From NCBI RefSeq assembly GCF_017353175.1, contig NZ_JAFMYW010000010.1, forward strand, positions 124,001 through 188,000: a stretch of DNA of 64,000 bases. Direction: 5' to 3'. Below are positions 55,794-63,947 of the stretch, one piece after another; positions within the stretch are counted from its first letter, which is position 1, and each line of letters begins with the position of its first letter. Below the pieces are notes generated by a model. The model made no database searches and had not been told where the DNA came from. It saw only the letters and a list, made by a program, of their open reading frames with translations. This stretch comes from Fibrella forsythiae. Its GTDB lineage: Bacteria > Bacteroidota > Bacteroidia > Cytophagales > Spirosomataceae. Both the position numbers and the translations under genes were made by a program.

Positions 55794-56435
55794 ATGGAAG
55801 CTGAATTCTCAACCAAAGAAATTGACACCGTTGTCAAGGCGCAGTCGAAAGCTCACCCCTGGCATGGCATCACCCCCGGCGATGCTGCCCCCGAAATGCT
55901 GACGGCCTTTATCGAAATCGTTCCGTCTGATACGGTCAAGTACGAAATCGACAAGCAAACGGGCTATCTGAAAATCGACCGTCCGCAGAAGTATTCGAAC
56001 ATCATTCCGTCTTTGTACGGCTTCATCCCGCAAACCTACTGCGGTGAGGGCATTGCTAATCTGGCGTCTGAAAAAACAGGCCGTCTTATTCCCGAAGGCG
56101 ACGGTGACCCGCTCGATATCTGCGTACTGACCGAATCGACCATCACGCACGGCGACATTCTGCTGCAGGCCCGCCCCATCGGTGGTTTTCGCCTGATCGA
56201 CAAAGGAGAAGCGGATGATAAGATCATCGCCGTGTTGAAAGGCGACGCCATGTATGATGCCTTCAATGACCTGTCTGAACTACCCGAAAGCGTAGTTGAC
56301 CGCCTGCAACACTACTTCCTGACTTACAAAAACTTACCCGATCAGCCTACCGTTATGGAACTGGCCAGTATCTACGGTCGTGAAGAAGCGTACGATGTAA
56401 TTCGTATGGCGATGGAGGATTACAAGAAGTTATAA
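55794..56435 (+). CDS. ppa: Inorganic pyrophosphatase (family I)
   Basis: From the ATG at 55794 this is 213 aa. It hydrolyses pyrophosphate to phosphate, pulling biosynthetic reactions forward. Motifs are KYEIDKQTGYLKIDRP, YGFIPQTYCGEG, the metal-binding DGDPLDICVLTE and the catalytic GGFRLIDKGEADDKIIAV. The extra 30 residues from the TTG at 55704 have no family counterpart. A nested inverted repeat and a terminator follow. Confidence 0.94.
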   Translation: MEAEFSTKEIDTVVKAQSKAHPWHGITPGDAAPEMLTAFIEIVPSDTVKYEIDKQTGYLKIDRPQKYSNIIPSLYGFIPQTYCGEGIANLASEKTGRLIPEGDGDPLDICVLTESTITHGDILLQARPIGGFRLIDKGEADDKIIAVLKGDAMYDAFNDLSELPESVVDRLQHYFLTYKNLPDQPTVMELASIYGREEAYDVIRMAMEDYKKL

Positions 56436-56437
56436 CT

Positions 56438-56540
56438 AGTCGTAAGTGTAGTAGTTGTTAAGTCGCTTCGCGATGAAGCATGTCTGAGAGTTGCGGATCG
56501 ACTTATGACCTGCGATTCCTGCACTTACGACTTTTTTTCC
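56438..56540 (+). repeat. Inverted repeat of 7-nt units after ppa
   Basis: The outer arms AGTCGTAAGTG (56438-56448) and CACTTACGACT (56522-56532) are perfect complements, and TAAGTCG/CGACTTA pair inside them. The left arm can be cut into AGTCGTA AGTGTAG TAGTTGT TAAGTCG; the right into CGACTTA TGACCTG CGATTCC TGCACTT ACGACTT. A T run follows. It starts 3 nt after the ppa stop. Confidence 0.6.
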
Positions 56541-56574
56541 TTCCATCCCCCATATTGCGCATTCAACAAAAAGT

Positions 56575-56604
56575 GGCTCACTCCTAAACAGTGAGCCTTT
56601 ATTT
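56575..56604 (+). terminator. Hairpin terminator upstream of sppA
   Basis: GGCTCACT (56575-56582) and AGTGAGCC (56590-56597) form a perfect stem followed by TTTATTTTT. It would end ppa transcripts before the sppA promoter. Confidence 0.7.
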
Positions 56605-56607
56605 TTG
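56600..56607 (+). promoter_or_regulatory. -7 promoter box of sppA
   Basis: TATTTTTG fits TAnnTTTG and ends 30 nt before the ATG at 56638. It overlaps the T run of the preceding terminator. Confidence 0.5.
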
Positions 56608-56637
56608 GTGTATATACAATAACATGTAAACGAACCT

Positions 56638-58419
56638 ATGCGCCAATTTTTGAAATACCTCCTGGCTACCTTGCTGGGGCTATTCATCTTCACGTTTCTG
56701 GGCATCATCATTTTTGCGGGTATCATCGGCGCAGCTTCGTCGAAAAAAGAAACGACCGTTGCCAAAAACTCGGTCTTGAAGCTCGATCTCAACGAGCCTA
56801 TCCGGGAGCGTAGCTCGGAGAACCCGTTTGCCGCGTTTGGGGGCGGTGGCGATGCGAACGTGCTGGGGCTGATCGAGATCAAGGAAGCGCTGAAAAAGGC
56901 CAAAGACGACGATAATATTCAGGGAATATACATCGATGCGCAGAACCCACAGGCGGGCTGGGCTACGCTCGAAGAAGTTCGGAACGCGCTGATCGACTTC
57001 AAGAAGTCGAAGAAATTTGTGTATTCATACGCCGAGGTCATGACCGAAAAGGCGTACTACATTGCCTCAGTGGCTGATAAGGTGTATCTTAACCCGGCCG
57101 GTGATCTGGAATGGAACGGTATCGCAGCCGAGCTGACGTTCTTCAAAGGCACGCTTGATAAACTGGGCCTTAAGCCCGAAATCTTCCGCGTAGGTACGTT
57201 CAAGAGCGCCGTAGAACCGTTCTTGCTCGACAAAATGAGCGATCCTAACCGGTTGCAAACGGCTTCGTTCCTGAACTCGATCAACGACCATTTTCTGGTA
57301 GGCGTATCGAAAAGCCGGGGTATCCCAACGAGTACGCTGCGTGGCTATGCCGATAGCCTGAGTATCCAGACGCCGGCAGACGCGCTTCGCTATAAACTGG
57401 TGACCAACACCGGGTATTTCGACGAGCTGGAAACTGAAATGAAGCGGGTGATGAAAGTCGATGAAAAGAAAAAGATCGACTTTGTGGGCCTAGGCAAGTA
57501 CAAAGACAGCTCATCTGACAGCGAGAAAGACGATGATGCCGAAAAGGTAACGAGCAGCAACCGCATTGCCGTGATCATTGCCAATGGCGATATCAACACG
57601 GGCGACGGCGACGAGAACAGCATTGGTTCCGACAAGATCGCGGGCGAAATCCGGAAAGCACGGATGAACGAAAGCGTAAAAGCCGTGGTGTTGCGTATCA
57701 ACTCGGGCGGAGGCAGCGCGCTGGCGTCTGATGTGATGTGGCGCGAAGTGCAGCTGACCCGCAAGGTAAAGCCAATTATTGCGTCGTTCTCTGATTATGC
57801 AGCCTCGGGCGGGTATTTCATGGCCATGGGTTGCAACAGGATCGTGGCGCAGCCCAACACCATCACGGGGTCGATCGGCGTATTTGCGCTGATGTTCAAC
57901 ACCGAGAACCTGTTCAAAGACAAGCTTGGCGTTACCTTCGACCGCGTACTGACCAACCCCCACGCCGATTTCCCCAGTGCCACAAAACCCCTGTCTGATT
58001 TTGACCGGCAGGTGCTGCAATCCAGTGTAAACCGCATTTACGCCAGCTTTACCAAGAAAGTAGCCGACGGCCGTAAACTGTCTGTCGATAGCGTGAAAGC
58101 CATTGCCGGCGGCCGTGTGTGGACCGGCATTCAGGGTAAATCGATTGGCTTGGTTGACCAACTGGGCGGGCTCGATGAGGCCGTGAAAGTAGCCGCTACG
58201 GAAGCGAAACTGAAAGACGATGATTACCGCGTACGATACTACCCGGCCAAAGAAGACGCCTTCAAAAAAGTGATGAAGTTCTTTGGTAATGGCGACGACG
58301 ATAACGCACGGATACAAACGGCTCTGGGGCCGCTGGCACCGGTGGTTAAGCAGATGAAAAAACTGCAAAGCTTACAGGGCGTGCAGGCCCGGCTACCATT
58401 CGAAATGGAGATTCGGTAG
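56638..58419 (+). CDS. sppA: Signal peptide peptidase SppA, long (67K) type
   Basis: The protein has 593 aa. An N-terminal membrane helix (LLGLFIFTFLGIIIFAGII) anchors two crotonase-like domains. The general-base Lys is in ASVADKVYLNPAG of the first domain and the nucleophile Ser in SDYAASGGYFMAMG of the second, which also shows INSGGGSALASD and TGSIGVF. It degrades cleaved signal peptides in the membrane. A low-complexity acidic stretch (SSSDSEKDDDAEKV) links the domains. A strong hairpin terminator follows. Confidence 0.94.
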   Translation: MRQFLKYLLATLLGLFIFTFLGIIIFAGIIGAASSKKETTVAKNSVLKLDLNEPIRERSSENPFAAFGGGGDANVLGLIEIKEALKKAKDDDNIQGIYIDAQNPQAGWATLEEVRNALIDFKKSKKFVYSYAEVMTEKAYYIASVADKVYLNPAGDLEWNGIAAELTFFKGTLDKLGLKPEIFRVGTFKSAVEPFLLDKMSDPNRLQTASFLNSINDHFLVGVSKSRGIPTSTLRGYADSLSIQTPADALRYKLVTNTGYFDELETEMKRVMKVDEKKKIDFVGLGKYKDSSSDSEKDDDAEKVTSSNRIAVIIANGDINTGDGDENSIGSDKIAGEIRKARMNESVKAVVLRINSGGGSALASDVMWREVQLTRKVKPIIASFSDYAASGGYFMAMGCNRIVAQPNTITGSIGVFALMFNTENLFKDKLGVTFDRVLTNPHADFPSATKPLSDFDRQVLQSSVNRIYASFTKKVADGRKLSVDSVKAIAGGRVWTGIQGKSIGLVDQLGGLDEAVKVAATEAKLKDDDYRVRYYPAKEDAFKKVMKFFGNGDDDNARIQTALGPLAPVVKQMKKLQSLQGVQARLPFEMEIR

Positions 58420-58445
58420 GTACGTTCCAACTTCGTTCATTCAAT

Positions 58446-58480
58446 AAAAGAGGCCCATACGCTACGTATGGGCCTCTTTT
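58446..58480. terminator. Strong bidirectional hairpin terminator after sppA
   Basis: A perfect 16-bp stem (AAAAGAGGCCCATACG, 58446-58461, with its complement at 58465-58480) with a 3-nt loop has A and T tracts at both ends. Confidence 0.9.
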
Positions 58481-58576
58481 CGTTCGTTGAATAATATGTA
58501 TGTAAATATATAGGATAAATAGTATTAACTAGAAAGCTCGACCGTTCTGTGTTAAGACCGCTTTACCTGACTGTCT

Positions 58577-60196
58577 ATGGCTTCATTTGCAGCGTATCTC
58601 AGCGTCGGTTCCAGTACCTACCGGCTCTATTCATATGACCTGGCCATTCGGCAGGAAACCGATTCGCTGGGCCGTCCGTCGTCGCCTACGCAGGGCGGCG
58701 TGATCACCTGTACGCTGGATGCGCCCAACGACGGCTTTCTGCATCAGTGGATGTTTTCGCCCACGATGCAGGCCGACGGGAAGTTGGTGCTGATGCAGGA
58801 GTCGCCGGAAGCAACCCTGAAGACCGTCTCCTTTTTCAACGCCTACTGCGTCAGCCTGGACATCCGGTTTCGCCCTGGCACGGGTGGTGGTGGTAGTTTC
58901 GTGAACACCCTGCGTATATCGCCACAGCGGGTAGCCGTAGGGGCCATCGTACTGGATAACAACTGGCCACTGGCTTCGCACGGCGCGGGTGAAACGTTCC
59001 AACTCGCCAATTATCAGCGCACCGGTGCCGTAACAACCCATCCCAAGCCCCGCAAACCGCCCGTTTGTGACGATATAGCGGCCTCTACCGACATGAAAAA
59101 GTCGAAGAAGGAGCGGTACAATGCCCGGTTGGCGGTTATCGATGCCTCGTCGGCGAAATTGAAAGAAACCAACCTGAGCCCTTCGTCGCTGGTGATGCCC
59201 GCCGATGCAACAAGCGTAGCGGCAGCAGGCCGAACCGGCAATAGCCAGTCTGCCGCCGACACGCCATATGGGCAGGCAGCGGTGGCCAACAAGCGGTTCG
59301 AGTTGAATAACCGCGCCATCGAACGCGCCAAGCTCGCTAACGCCATCTACCTGATGGATAAGAAGAAATTCTACGAAAGCCAGGTGCCCCCCCAACCCGA
59401 AAAATTTCAGGCGATGCTAGCCGCCCAAACCTGGCCAACTGAAAAGAACGGTTTGCCTGAAGGCTGGGGTATGATCGAACGTTCTGAAAAGGGCACCGAA
59501 CCTGTTTATGCTATTTACCAATCTACGTTCGAACCGAATCCAAAACCAGTATTAGTGTTCAGAGGCACAGACAATGCTGTAAATGCCAAAGACGACTGGA
59601 TCACGAACCTGATGCAGGGTAACGGGATGGATACGAAGCAGTATAGAGGATCAATAAAGAAAGCGAGTGAGTTGAGGAAGCGTTACGGGGCAGATGGATT
59701 TGAGATCGTGGGCCACTCAAAGGCTGGTGGTCAAGCGGCTGCGACCGGTATCGTTACACGGGCCAAAACATATACATTCAATGCTGCCGGTGTTCATCCA
59801 AGAACTGTAGGCAGAGAAGGGAATTATTCGGTGGCTGACGCTCAACAGATCAGATCGGACGGGCAACCTGTAGTTGATGCCTTCAATTTTCCTCATGATA
59901 TTCTCAATAATTTACAGGATACAGCCATTCCGATGGTGAAAGGAGGCTTGATGATGGCACCGTCTGCCGTTGGTAAGGCAGTTGGACTGGGGCTGACCCT
60001 GAATAATACGATGCCAATTGCGGCGGGGATTCGACATATTGTTCCGGCGCAGGATGGTTTGGGCAACTCTATCAGTAGCCCTTGGAACCCTATGAGTCGG
60101 GTGGAGTATCATGGAATGCCTTATCTGATCGATTCAATGGAAAAGCAGAAGAAAGATGATCTCAAAACATTGGGGGCGTATATGGGATGTCGGTAA
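58577..60196 (+). CDS. Type VI secretion effector: TssD (Hcp) N-terminus fused to a class 3 lipase-like domain
   Basis: The protein has 539 aa. Residues 1-135 match the Bacteroidota Hcp family TssD (RLYSYDLAIRQETDSLGRPSSPTQGG, FSPTMQADGKLVL, VSFFNAYCVSLDIRF). A linker of about 110 residues follows. The C-terminal half looks like an alpha/beta-hydrolase of the lipase-3 type: LVFRGTD and nucleophile elbow GHSKAGG with Ser381; Asp and His partners may lie in AFNFPHDI and GIRHIVP. An Hcp with a C-terminal enzyme is an evolved effector loaded as part of the tube, here probably attacking membrane lipids of a rival. No other T6SS genes are in the window. The next gene overlaps its end by 41 nt. Confidence 0.85.
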   Translation: MASFAAYLSVGSSTYRLYSYDLAIRQETDSLGRPSSPTQGGVITCTLDAPNDGFLHQWMFSPTMQADGKLVLMQESPEATLKTVSFFNAYCVSLDIRFRPGTGGGGSFVNTLRISPQRVAVGAIVLDNNWPLASHGAGETFQLANYQRTGAVTTHPKPRKPPVCDDIAASTDMKKSKKERYNARLAVIDASSAKLKETNLSPSSLVMPADATSVAAAGRTGNSQSAADTPYGQAAVANKRFELNNRAIERAKLANAIYLMDKKKFYESQVPPQPEKFQAMLAAQTWPTEKNGLPEGWGMIERSEKGTEPVYAIYQSTFEPNPKPVLVFRGTDNAVNAKDDWITNLMQGNGMDTKQYRGSIKKASELRKRYGADGFEIVGHSKAGGQAAATGIVTRAKTYTFNAAGVHPRTVGREGNYSVADAQQIRSDGQPVVDAFNFPHDILNNLQDTAIPMVKGGLMMAPSAVGKAVGLGLTLNNTMPIAAGIRHIVPAQDGLGNSISSPWNPMSRVEYHGMPYLIDSMEKQKKDDLKTLGAYMGCR

Positions 60197-61133
60197 GCGG
60201 TGGAGCTTACTGCTTAATTGCTTTTTTGCGTTGCTTACGAGCTGCGCGTCTGTAACCCAAAACAAGATGAACCCAGAACAGTATTTTGAAGGTACAGCCC
60301 TGGAACTGGCTCGAGCCATTCAGCAGAACCGGCTCGACGACGTGGAGCAATTAGCCAGGCGGGTGGAGTTGAATCGCTTTTATAAAGCAGACATGACACC
60401 GCTGATCTGGGCAATGCTGGTCGACCAGGAAGCCGCTTTTCTGCTGCTGTTAAAAACAGGGGCCAACCCAAATCTGAAAGACCATGACAATATCCAGCCG
60501 GTGGCGCTGGCAGCAGGTGCGCGTGAAGATAATAAGTACCTGAAACTGCTCTTACAGCACGGCGGTGATCCTAACAGCACCCAGCGTTCTGAACCGGCCT
60601 TACATGTCGCCTATGATTTCGATTATTATAAAAACGTACTCTTGTTGCTGGATGCCGGCGCTGACATTAACGCGCGGGATCGGGATGGTAACACGATTTT
60701 GATCAGTGCGGGGTATCAGGATGAGTTTGACAGAGCCATCGACCTGATCAACCGGGGAGCGGATATAAACGCCCAATCGGCGGGCGGGGGCATTGCCTTT
60801 GATGTTCAGGAGAGCACTCCTCGTGCCGGGTCGAAAGCCTATCAGGGGCAGGTTCAACTTAAGAAGCTACTGGTTGAGCGAGGAGTGAAGTTCCCCGTGC
60901 CACAACCGTCGAAACAACCTTATGCTGCATTGCAGGAACGATGGTACCAGACCCCGGACGGGCAGCAATGGCAGCAAAAAATTCAGCAGGTAGCCAATGA
61001 TCCGCTAGGTTTCGGCGATGTGTGGCGCAAGGTTGATGATGCCGCTTTTGCCGCCTTCAAAACCTGGATGAAAGCCAATGATATTCCAGAGCCAGCCCGT
61101 CCACAACCCAAATTTATTGACCCAAATGAGTAG
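60156..61133 (+). CDS. Ankyrin-repeat lipoprotein, likely immunity protein of the Hcp-lipase
   Basis: The protein has 325 aa. It starts with an ATG inside the effector gene, giving a lipoprotein-type signal (RWSLLLNCFFALLTSC, Cys30), so it should face the periplasm. Ankyrin repeats run from about 45 to 250 (ADMTPLIWAMLVDQEAAFLLLLKTGANPN, DNIQPVALAAGA, LLLDAGADINARDRDGNTILISAG, NRGADINAQSAGG). The C-terminus is a helical, Gln-rich tail. Periplasmic ankyrin or lipoprotein partners are known for T6SS lipase effectors. The tight overlap fits translational coupling, which an effector-immunity pair needs. The role is inferred from position. Confidence 0.8.
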   Translation: MISKHWGRIWDVGKRWSLLLNCFFALLTSCASVTQNKMNPEQYFEGTALELARAIQQNRLDDVEQLARRVELNRFYKADMTPLIWAMLVDQEAAFLLLLKTGANPNLKDHDNIQPVALAAGAREDNKYLKLLLQHGGDPNSTQRSEPALHVAYDFDYYKNVLLLLDAGADINARDRDGNTILISAGYQDEFDRAIDLINRGADINAQSAGGGIAFDVQESTPRAGSKAYQGQVQLKKLLVERGVKFPVPQPSKQPYAALQERWYQTPDGQQWQQKIQQVANDPLGFGDVWRKVDDAAFAAFKTWMKANDIPEPARPQPKFIDPNE

Positions 61134-61314
61134 GCATGGTTAATTGGCGTGCCGGGCTGATGGGTCAGTTTTGAATCGAAAAGTAGGGGAGGGAAGAAGC
61201 AACGTACCTGAGTATGTAATTGCTGTCAATAAAACAGCCTCTGACAGTAGGCAGGCCGTGTTTGTCTGGCGAATTCATTTACTTTAGCGCTCCGACCAAC
61301 CCCGCTCAACGCGC

Positions 61315-62679
61315 ATGGACGCTACGCAACTCCTCGCTTACCTCGACGAACACGATATTCCGAAAGTCAAATTCGCCTTTGCCGATATCGACGGTATCCT
61401 GCGCGGAAAGATCATCAGCCGCGAAAAGTTCCGGGCGGGCCTGGCTGGCGGTTATGGCTTTTGCGACGTAGTATTCGGTTGGGATAGTGGCGATGCGGCC
61501 TACGATAACGGCACCGTTACGGGCTGGCACACAGGCTACCCCGACCGGCCCGTTCGGATTGATCTGGGTACGTTCAGGCGTATTCCGTGGGAAAATGACC
61601 TCCCCTTTTTTCTGGCCGATTTCAGCGGGGGCCATACTGGGCGTGAAGACCTGGAAGCCTGCCCCCGGTCGTTGATGAAGCGGGTGGTGGCTCAGGCAGA
61701 AGCAATGGGGTATCGGGCCGAAATGGCGCAGGAGTTTGAGTGGTTTAATTTCCGCGAAACGCCGCAGACAATCGAGCAGAAGGGGTTTCGGAATCTCACG
61801 CCGCTTACGCCGGGCATGTTCGGTTATTCCATTCTGCGCCCGTCGATGGAGCATCAGTTCGTCGACGATCTGTTTACGGGCCTGGGAAAATTCGGGATTC
61901 CGCTCGAAGGGTTACATACCGAAACCGGGCCGGGCGTATACGAAGCCGCTATTCACCACGATTCGGCCCTGAAAGCAGCTGACAAAGCGGTACTCTTTAA
62001 AACAGCGGTGAAAGAAATCGCGTATCGGCATGGGGTGCTGGCTACGTTTATGGCGAAATGGAACGCCGATCTGCCCGGGTGCAGCGGCCATATTCACCAG
62101 AGTCTGTGGTCGCCGGATGAGGCTCAAAACCTGTTTTTTGATGCCACTGCGCCTGATAAACTGAGTACCCTGGCCCGCCAGTACATAGCCGGCCAACTGT
62201 ATTGCCTGCCGCACGTTCTGCCCATGTATGCCCCCACCATCAACAGCTATAAACGGCTGGTTGAAGGGGCCTGGGCACCTACTACCCTGACCTGGGGGTT
62301 TGATAACCGGACGGTAGCCATGCGGGTGCTGAACCATGCCGAAACATACACCCGCGTTGAAATGCGGGTGCCGGGGGCTGATACCAACCCGTATCTGGCC
62401 ATGGGAGCCGCGCTGGCATCGGGCCTGTACGGTATTCGGCACGGCCTCTCGCTCGACGTACCTGCAACGACAGGCAACGGCTACGAAAATGCAACCAACG
62501 GCCGGTTGGCCCCCAACCTGCGTGATGCAACGTACCTGATGCGCGACTCGGCCGTTGCTGCCGAACTTTTCGGTGAAGGCTTTGTTACACATTTCTGCCA
62601 AACCCGCGACTGGGAATACCGGCAGTATGCCAGTCAGGTAAGCGACTGGGAATTGAAACGCTATTTTGAACTCATTTAA
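61315..62679 (+). CDS. Glutamine synthetase family protein (gamma-glutamyl-amine ligase-like)
   Basis: The protein has 454 aa. It shows the GS fold: FAFADIDGILRGKIIS (beta-grasp start, as in PuuA-like members), EFEWFNF with metal-binding Glu, HTETGPGVYEAAIHHDSAL, FMAKWNADLPGCSGHIHQSLW, NSYKRLV and the Arg/Glu motif FDNRTVAMRVL...TRVEMRVPGADTNPYLAMGAAL. It lacks clear GlnA hallmarks such as the adenylylation loop. It probably joins glutamate to an amine or amino acid rather than ammonia, but the substrate is unknown. The next two genes, on the same strand, are a phosphotransferase-like and a HAD-like gene. Confidence 0.87.
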   Translation: MDATQLLAYLDEHDIPKVKFAFADIDGILRGKIISREKFRAGLAGGYGFCDVVFGWDSGDAAYDNGTVTGWHTGYPDRPVRIDLGTFRRIPWENDLPFFLADFSGGHTGREDLEACPRSLMKRVVAQAEAMGYRAEMAQEFEWFNFRETPQTIEQKGFRNLTPLTPGMFGYSILRPSMEHQFVDDLFTGLGKFGIPLEGLHTETGPGVYEAAIHHDSALKAADKAVLFKTAVKEIAYRHGVLATFMAKWNADLPGCSGHIHQSLWSPDEAQNLFFDATAPDKLSTLARQYIAGQLYCLPHVLPMYAPTINSYKRLVEGAWAPTTLTWGFDNRTVAMRVLNHAETYTRVEMRVPGADTNPYLAMGAALASGLYGIRHGLSLDVPATTGNGYENATNGRLAPNLRDATYLMRDSAVAAELFGEGFVTHFCQTRDWEYRQYASQVSDWELKRYFELI

Positions 62680-62687
62680 AAAAACCT

Positions 62688-62785
62688 GTTTACAGTTTTC
62701 TGTTTACCGTCTTCTGTTGCGCTGCTACCTCATGACACTATAAACTGGCAGCGCAACAGAAGACGGTAAACAGAAAACTGTAAAC
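62688..62785. repeat. Perfect 38-bp hairpin of 7-nt units (element A), upstream of the phosphotransferase-like gene
   Basis: Positions 62688-62725 are fully complementary to 62748-62785, with a 22-nt loop. The left arm reads TTTACAG TTTTCTG TTTACCG TCTTCTG TTGCGCT. It is related to element B at 63845-63934 (27 of 34 aligned positions identical in the left arm). The right arm ends 7 nt before the ATG at 62793. No T tract follows, so it is not a standard terminator. Confidence 0.9.
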
Positions 62786-62792
62786 TGACCTT

Positions 62793-63833
62793 ATGCGCCT
62801 CATCGATTATCCTACTATTATACGCCAGGCCTGGGCCTCGTTTGACCCCAGTCAGACGGTGCAGACCGTGGAAGATATCAGTGCTAAAGTTTCCACGAAC
62901 CACGTCTTCCGGCTGACGCTCGATTCGGGCGACCGTGTGATTGCCAAACTATCGTATTTCGGCAAATTCGAGCATTTCAAAGAAGATCACCGCATCATTC
63001 ACGCGCTGGCCAACAACCTGCTGTACCCGTTCGAAAATGTGCTGGCCAAATCGCTGATGAAGAACGGGCAGGTGTTCGTTTACCGCCATCAGAGCGAATC
63101 GGTTGATGCCTGGGTGGTTTTCTACAACCCGATTCGAACGATGGAACGAATGCCCCGCCGCCTGGAGGAAACGCACATCCGAAAGCTGGGGACCGAAATT
63201 GCCCGGTTCCATCTGGCCTGCGCGCGGGCATCATCGGTGCTGCCGAAATACTCGAAAACACTCCGTTCAGACGTGCAGGGGCTGCTCGACCTGCTGGATA
63301 CCGACGCCGGAAAATTTGAACATCGGATGCAGGAAGAGACGCTACGGAAACAGTGCCAGTTGTTTCTGGAAAACCGAAAAAAGCTGGTTGATAAAACCGT
63401 TGAAACCATGCCCGTTTTTGTGGATTGGAACATTGGCAACTTCTCGGTAACAGACGATCAGAAACTCTTCTCGCGTTGGGATTACGACTGGTTCCGCATC
63501 AGCTACCGGGTCATGGATTTCTACTTTTTTAGCCGGGTTTGCTCTGATGCGGGCGATCGGACAGTATTTTCGTACTACATTGGGCCACTGGCCGAAGAAC
63601 GCTTCGGCTGGTTTCTGGAAGAATACCACAAAGTGTATCCGCTCACTGAGCGCGAAGTGCGTTTCCTGCCCGAAGCCTACCGGTTCTTCATTCTGAACTA
63701 TGTGATCAAGTACGGCCGGTATTTTTTCCACCGTACCTACGCCACTAAACTTCAGCGTGAAGCTTACGACATCTATTTCCCGTCTATCGACACCTTCGAC
63801 GTAACGCCGATTCTGACGAGGCTGGGCCTTTAA
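62793..63833 (+). CDS. Aminoglycoside-phosphotransferase-fold protein (kinase-like)
   Basis: The protein has 346 aa with an APH/choline-kinase-type layout: an N-lobe strand with a Lys (GDRVIAKLSYF), a C-lobe with the catalytic-loop region VFVDWNIGNFSV and the metal-binding region FSRWDYDWFRISYRVMDFYFF. The usual Brenner motif HxDxxxxN lacks its His here (FVDWNIGN), though the Asp and Asn remain. It probably phosphorylates a small hydroxyl or amino compound. The position between a GS-family and a HAD-like gene suggests one pathway. The start lies only 7 nt after hairpin A. Confidence 0.75.
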   Translation: MRLIDYPTIIRQAWASFDPSQTVQTVEDISAKVSTNHVFRLTLDSGDRVIAKLSYFGKFEHFKEDHRIIHALANNLLYPFENVLAKSLMKNGQVFVYRHQSESVDAWVVFYNPIRTMERMPRRLEETHIRKLGTEIARFHLACARASSVLPKYSKTLRSDVQGLLDLLDTDAGKFEHRMQEETLRKQCQLFLENRKKLVDKTVETMPVFVDWNIGNFSVTDDQKLFSRWDYDWFRISYRVMDFYFFSRVCSDAGDRTVFSYYIGPLAEERFGWFLEEYHKVYPLTEREVRFLPEAYRFFILNYVIKYGRYFFHRTYATKLQREAYDIYFPSIDTFDVTPILTRLGL

Positions 63834-63844
63834 TATTTTCGTCC

Positions 63845-63934
63845 TCAGTCCTCTGTCTTCCGTCCTCTGTTGCTCCGCTAATGAAACGCATCGGTGATTA
63901 GCGGAGCAACAGAGGACGGAAGACAGAGGACTGA
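63845..63934. repeat. Perfect 38-bp hairpin of 7-nt units (element B), downstream of the phosphotransferase-like gene
   Basis: Positions 63845-63882 are fully complementary to 63897-63934, with a 14-nt loop. The arm reads TCCTCAG TCCTCTG TCTTCCG TCCTCTG TTGCTCC from 63842. It starts 12 nt after the phosphotransferase-like stop and ends 13 nt before the ATG at 63948. It shares length and heptads with element A. Confidence 0.9.
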
Positions 63935-63947
63935 AAACATAAAAAAG

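Larger units (their letters stand above)
9528..62538. repeat. Dispersed decamer CAGGTACGTT / AACGTACCTG (20 exact copies)
   Basis: As AACGTACCTG it starts at 9528, 11952, 12609, 24914, 26064, 27483, 37520, 45712, 46090, 51419, 54059, 61201 and 62529. As CAGGTACGTT it starts at 30654, 31797, 32365, 35092, 36141, 40643 and 54319. Many one-base-short copies (ACGTACCTG, AGGTACGTT, GGTACGTT) occur too. Copies lie both inside and between genes. Confidence 0.9.

Noticed and set aside
57511-58368. A 285-codon minus-strand frame
   Set aside because: It is the complement of sppA and shows no start context or domain.
58631-59395. A 254-codon minus-strand frame opposite the Hcp-lipase gene
   Set aside because: The plus strand encodes a recognisable TssD domain; the antisense translation has no known pattern.
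61134-61314. Separate small gene between the ankyrin gene and the GS-family gene
   Set aside because: No frame with a plausible start and composition; only a CAGGTACGTT-type word (61201) stands out.
62688-62785. Hairpin A as an ordinary rho-independent terminator
   Set aside because: The 38-bp stem lacks a following T tract and is related in sequence to element B, so it is listed as a repeat, though some terminating effect is possible.
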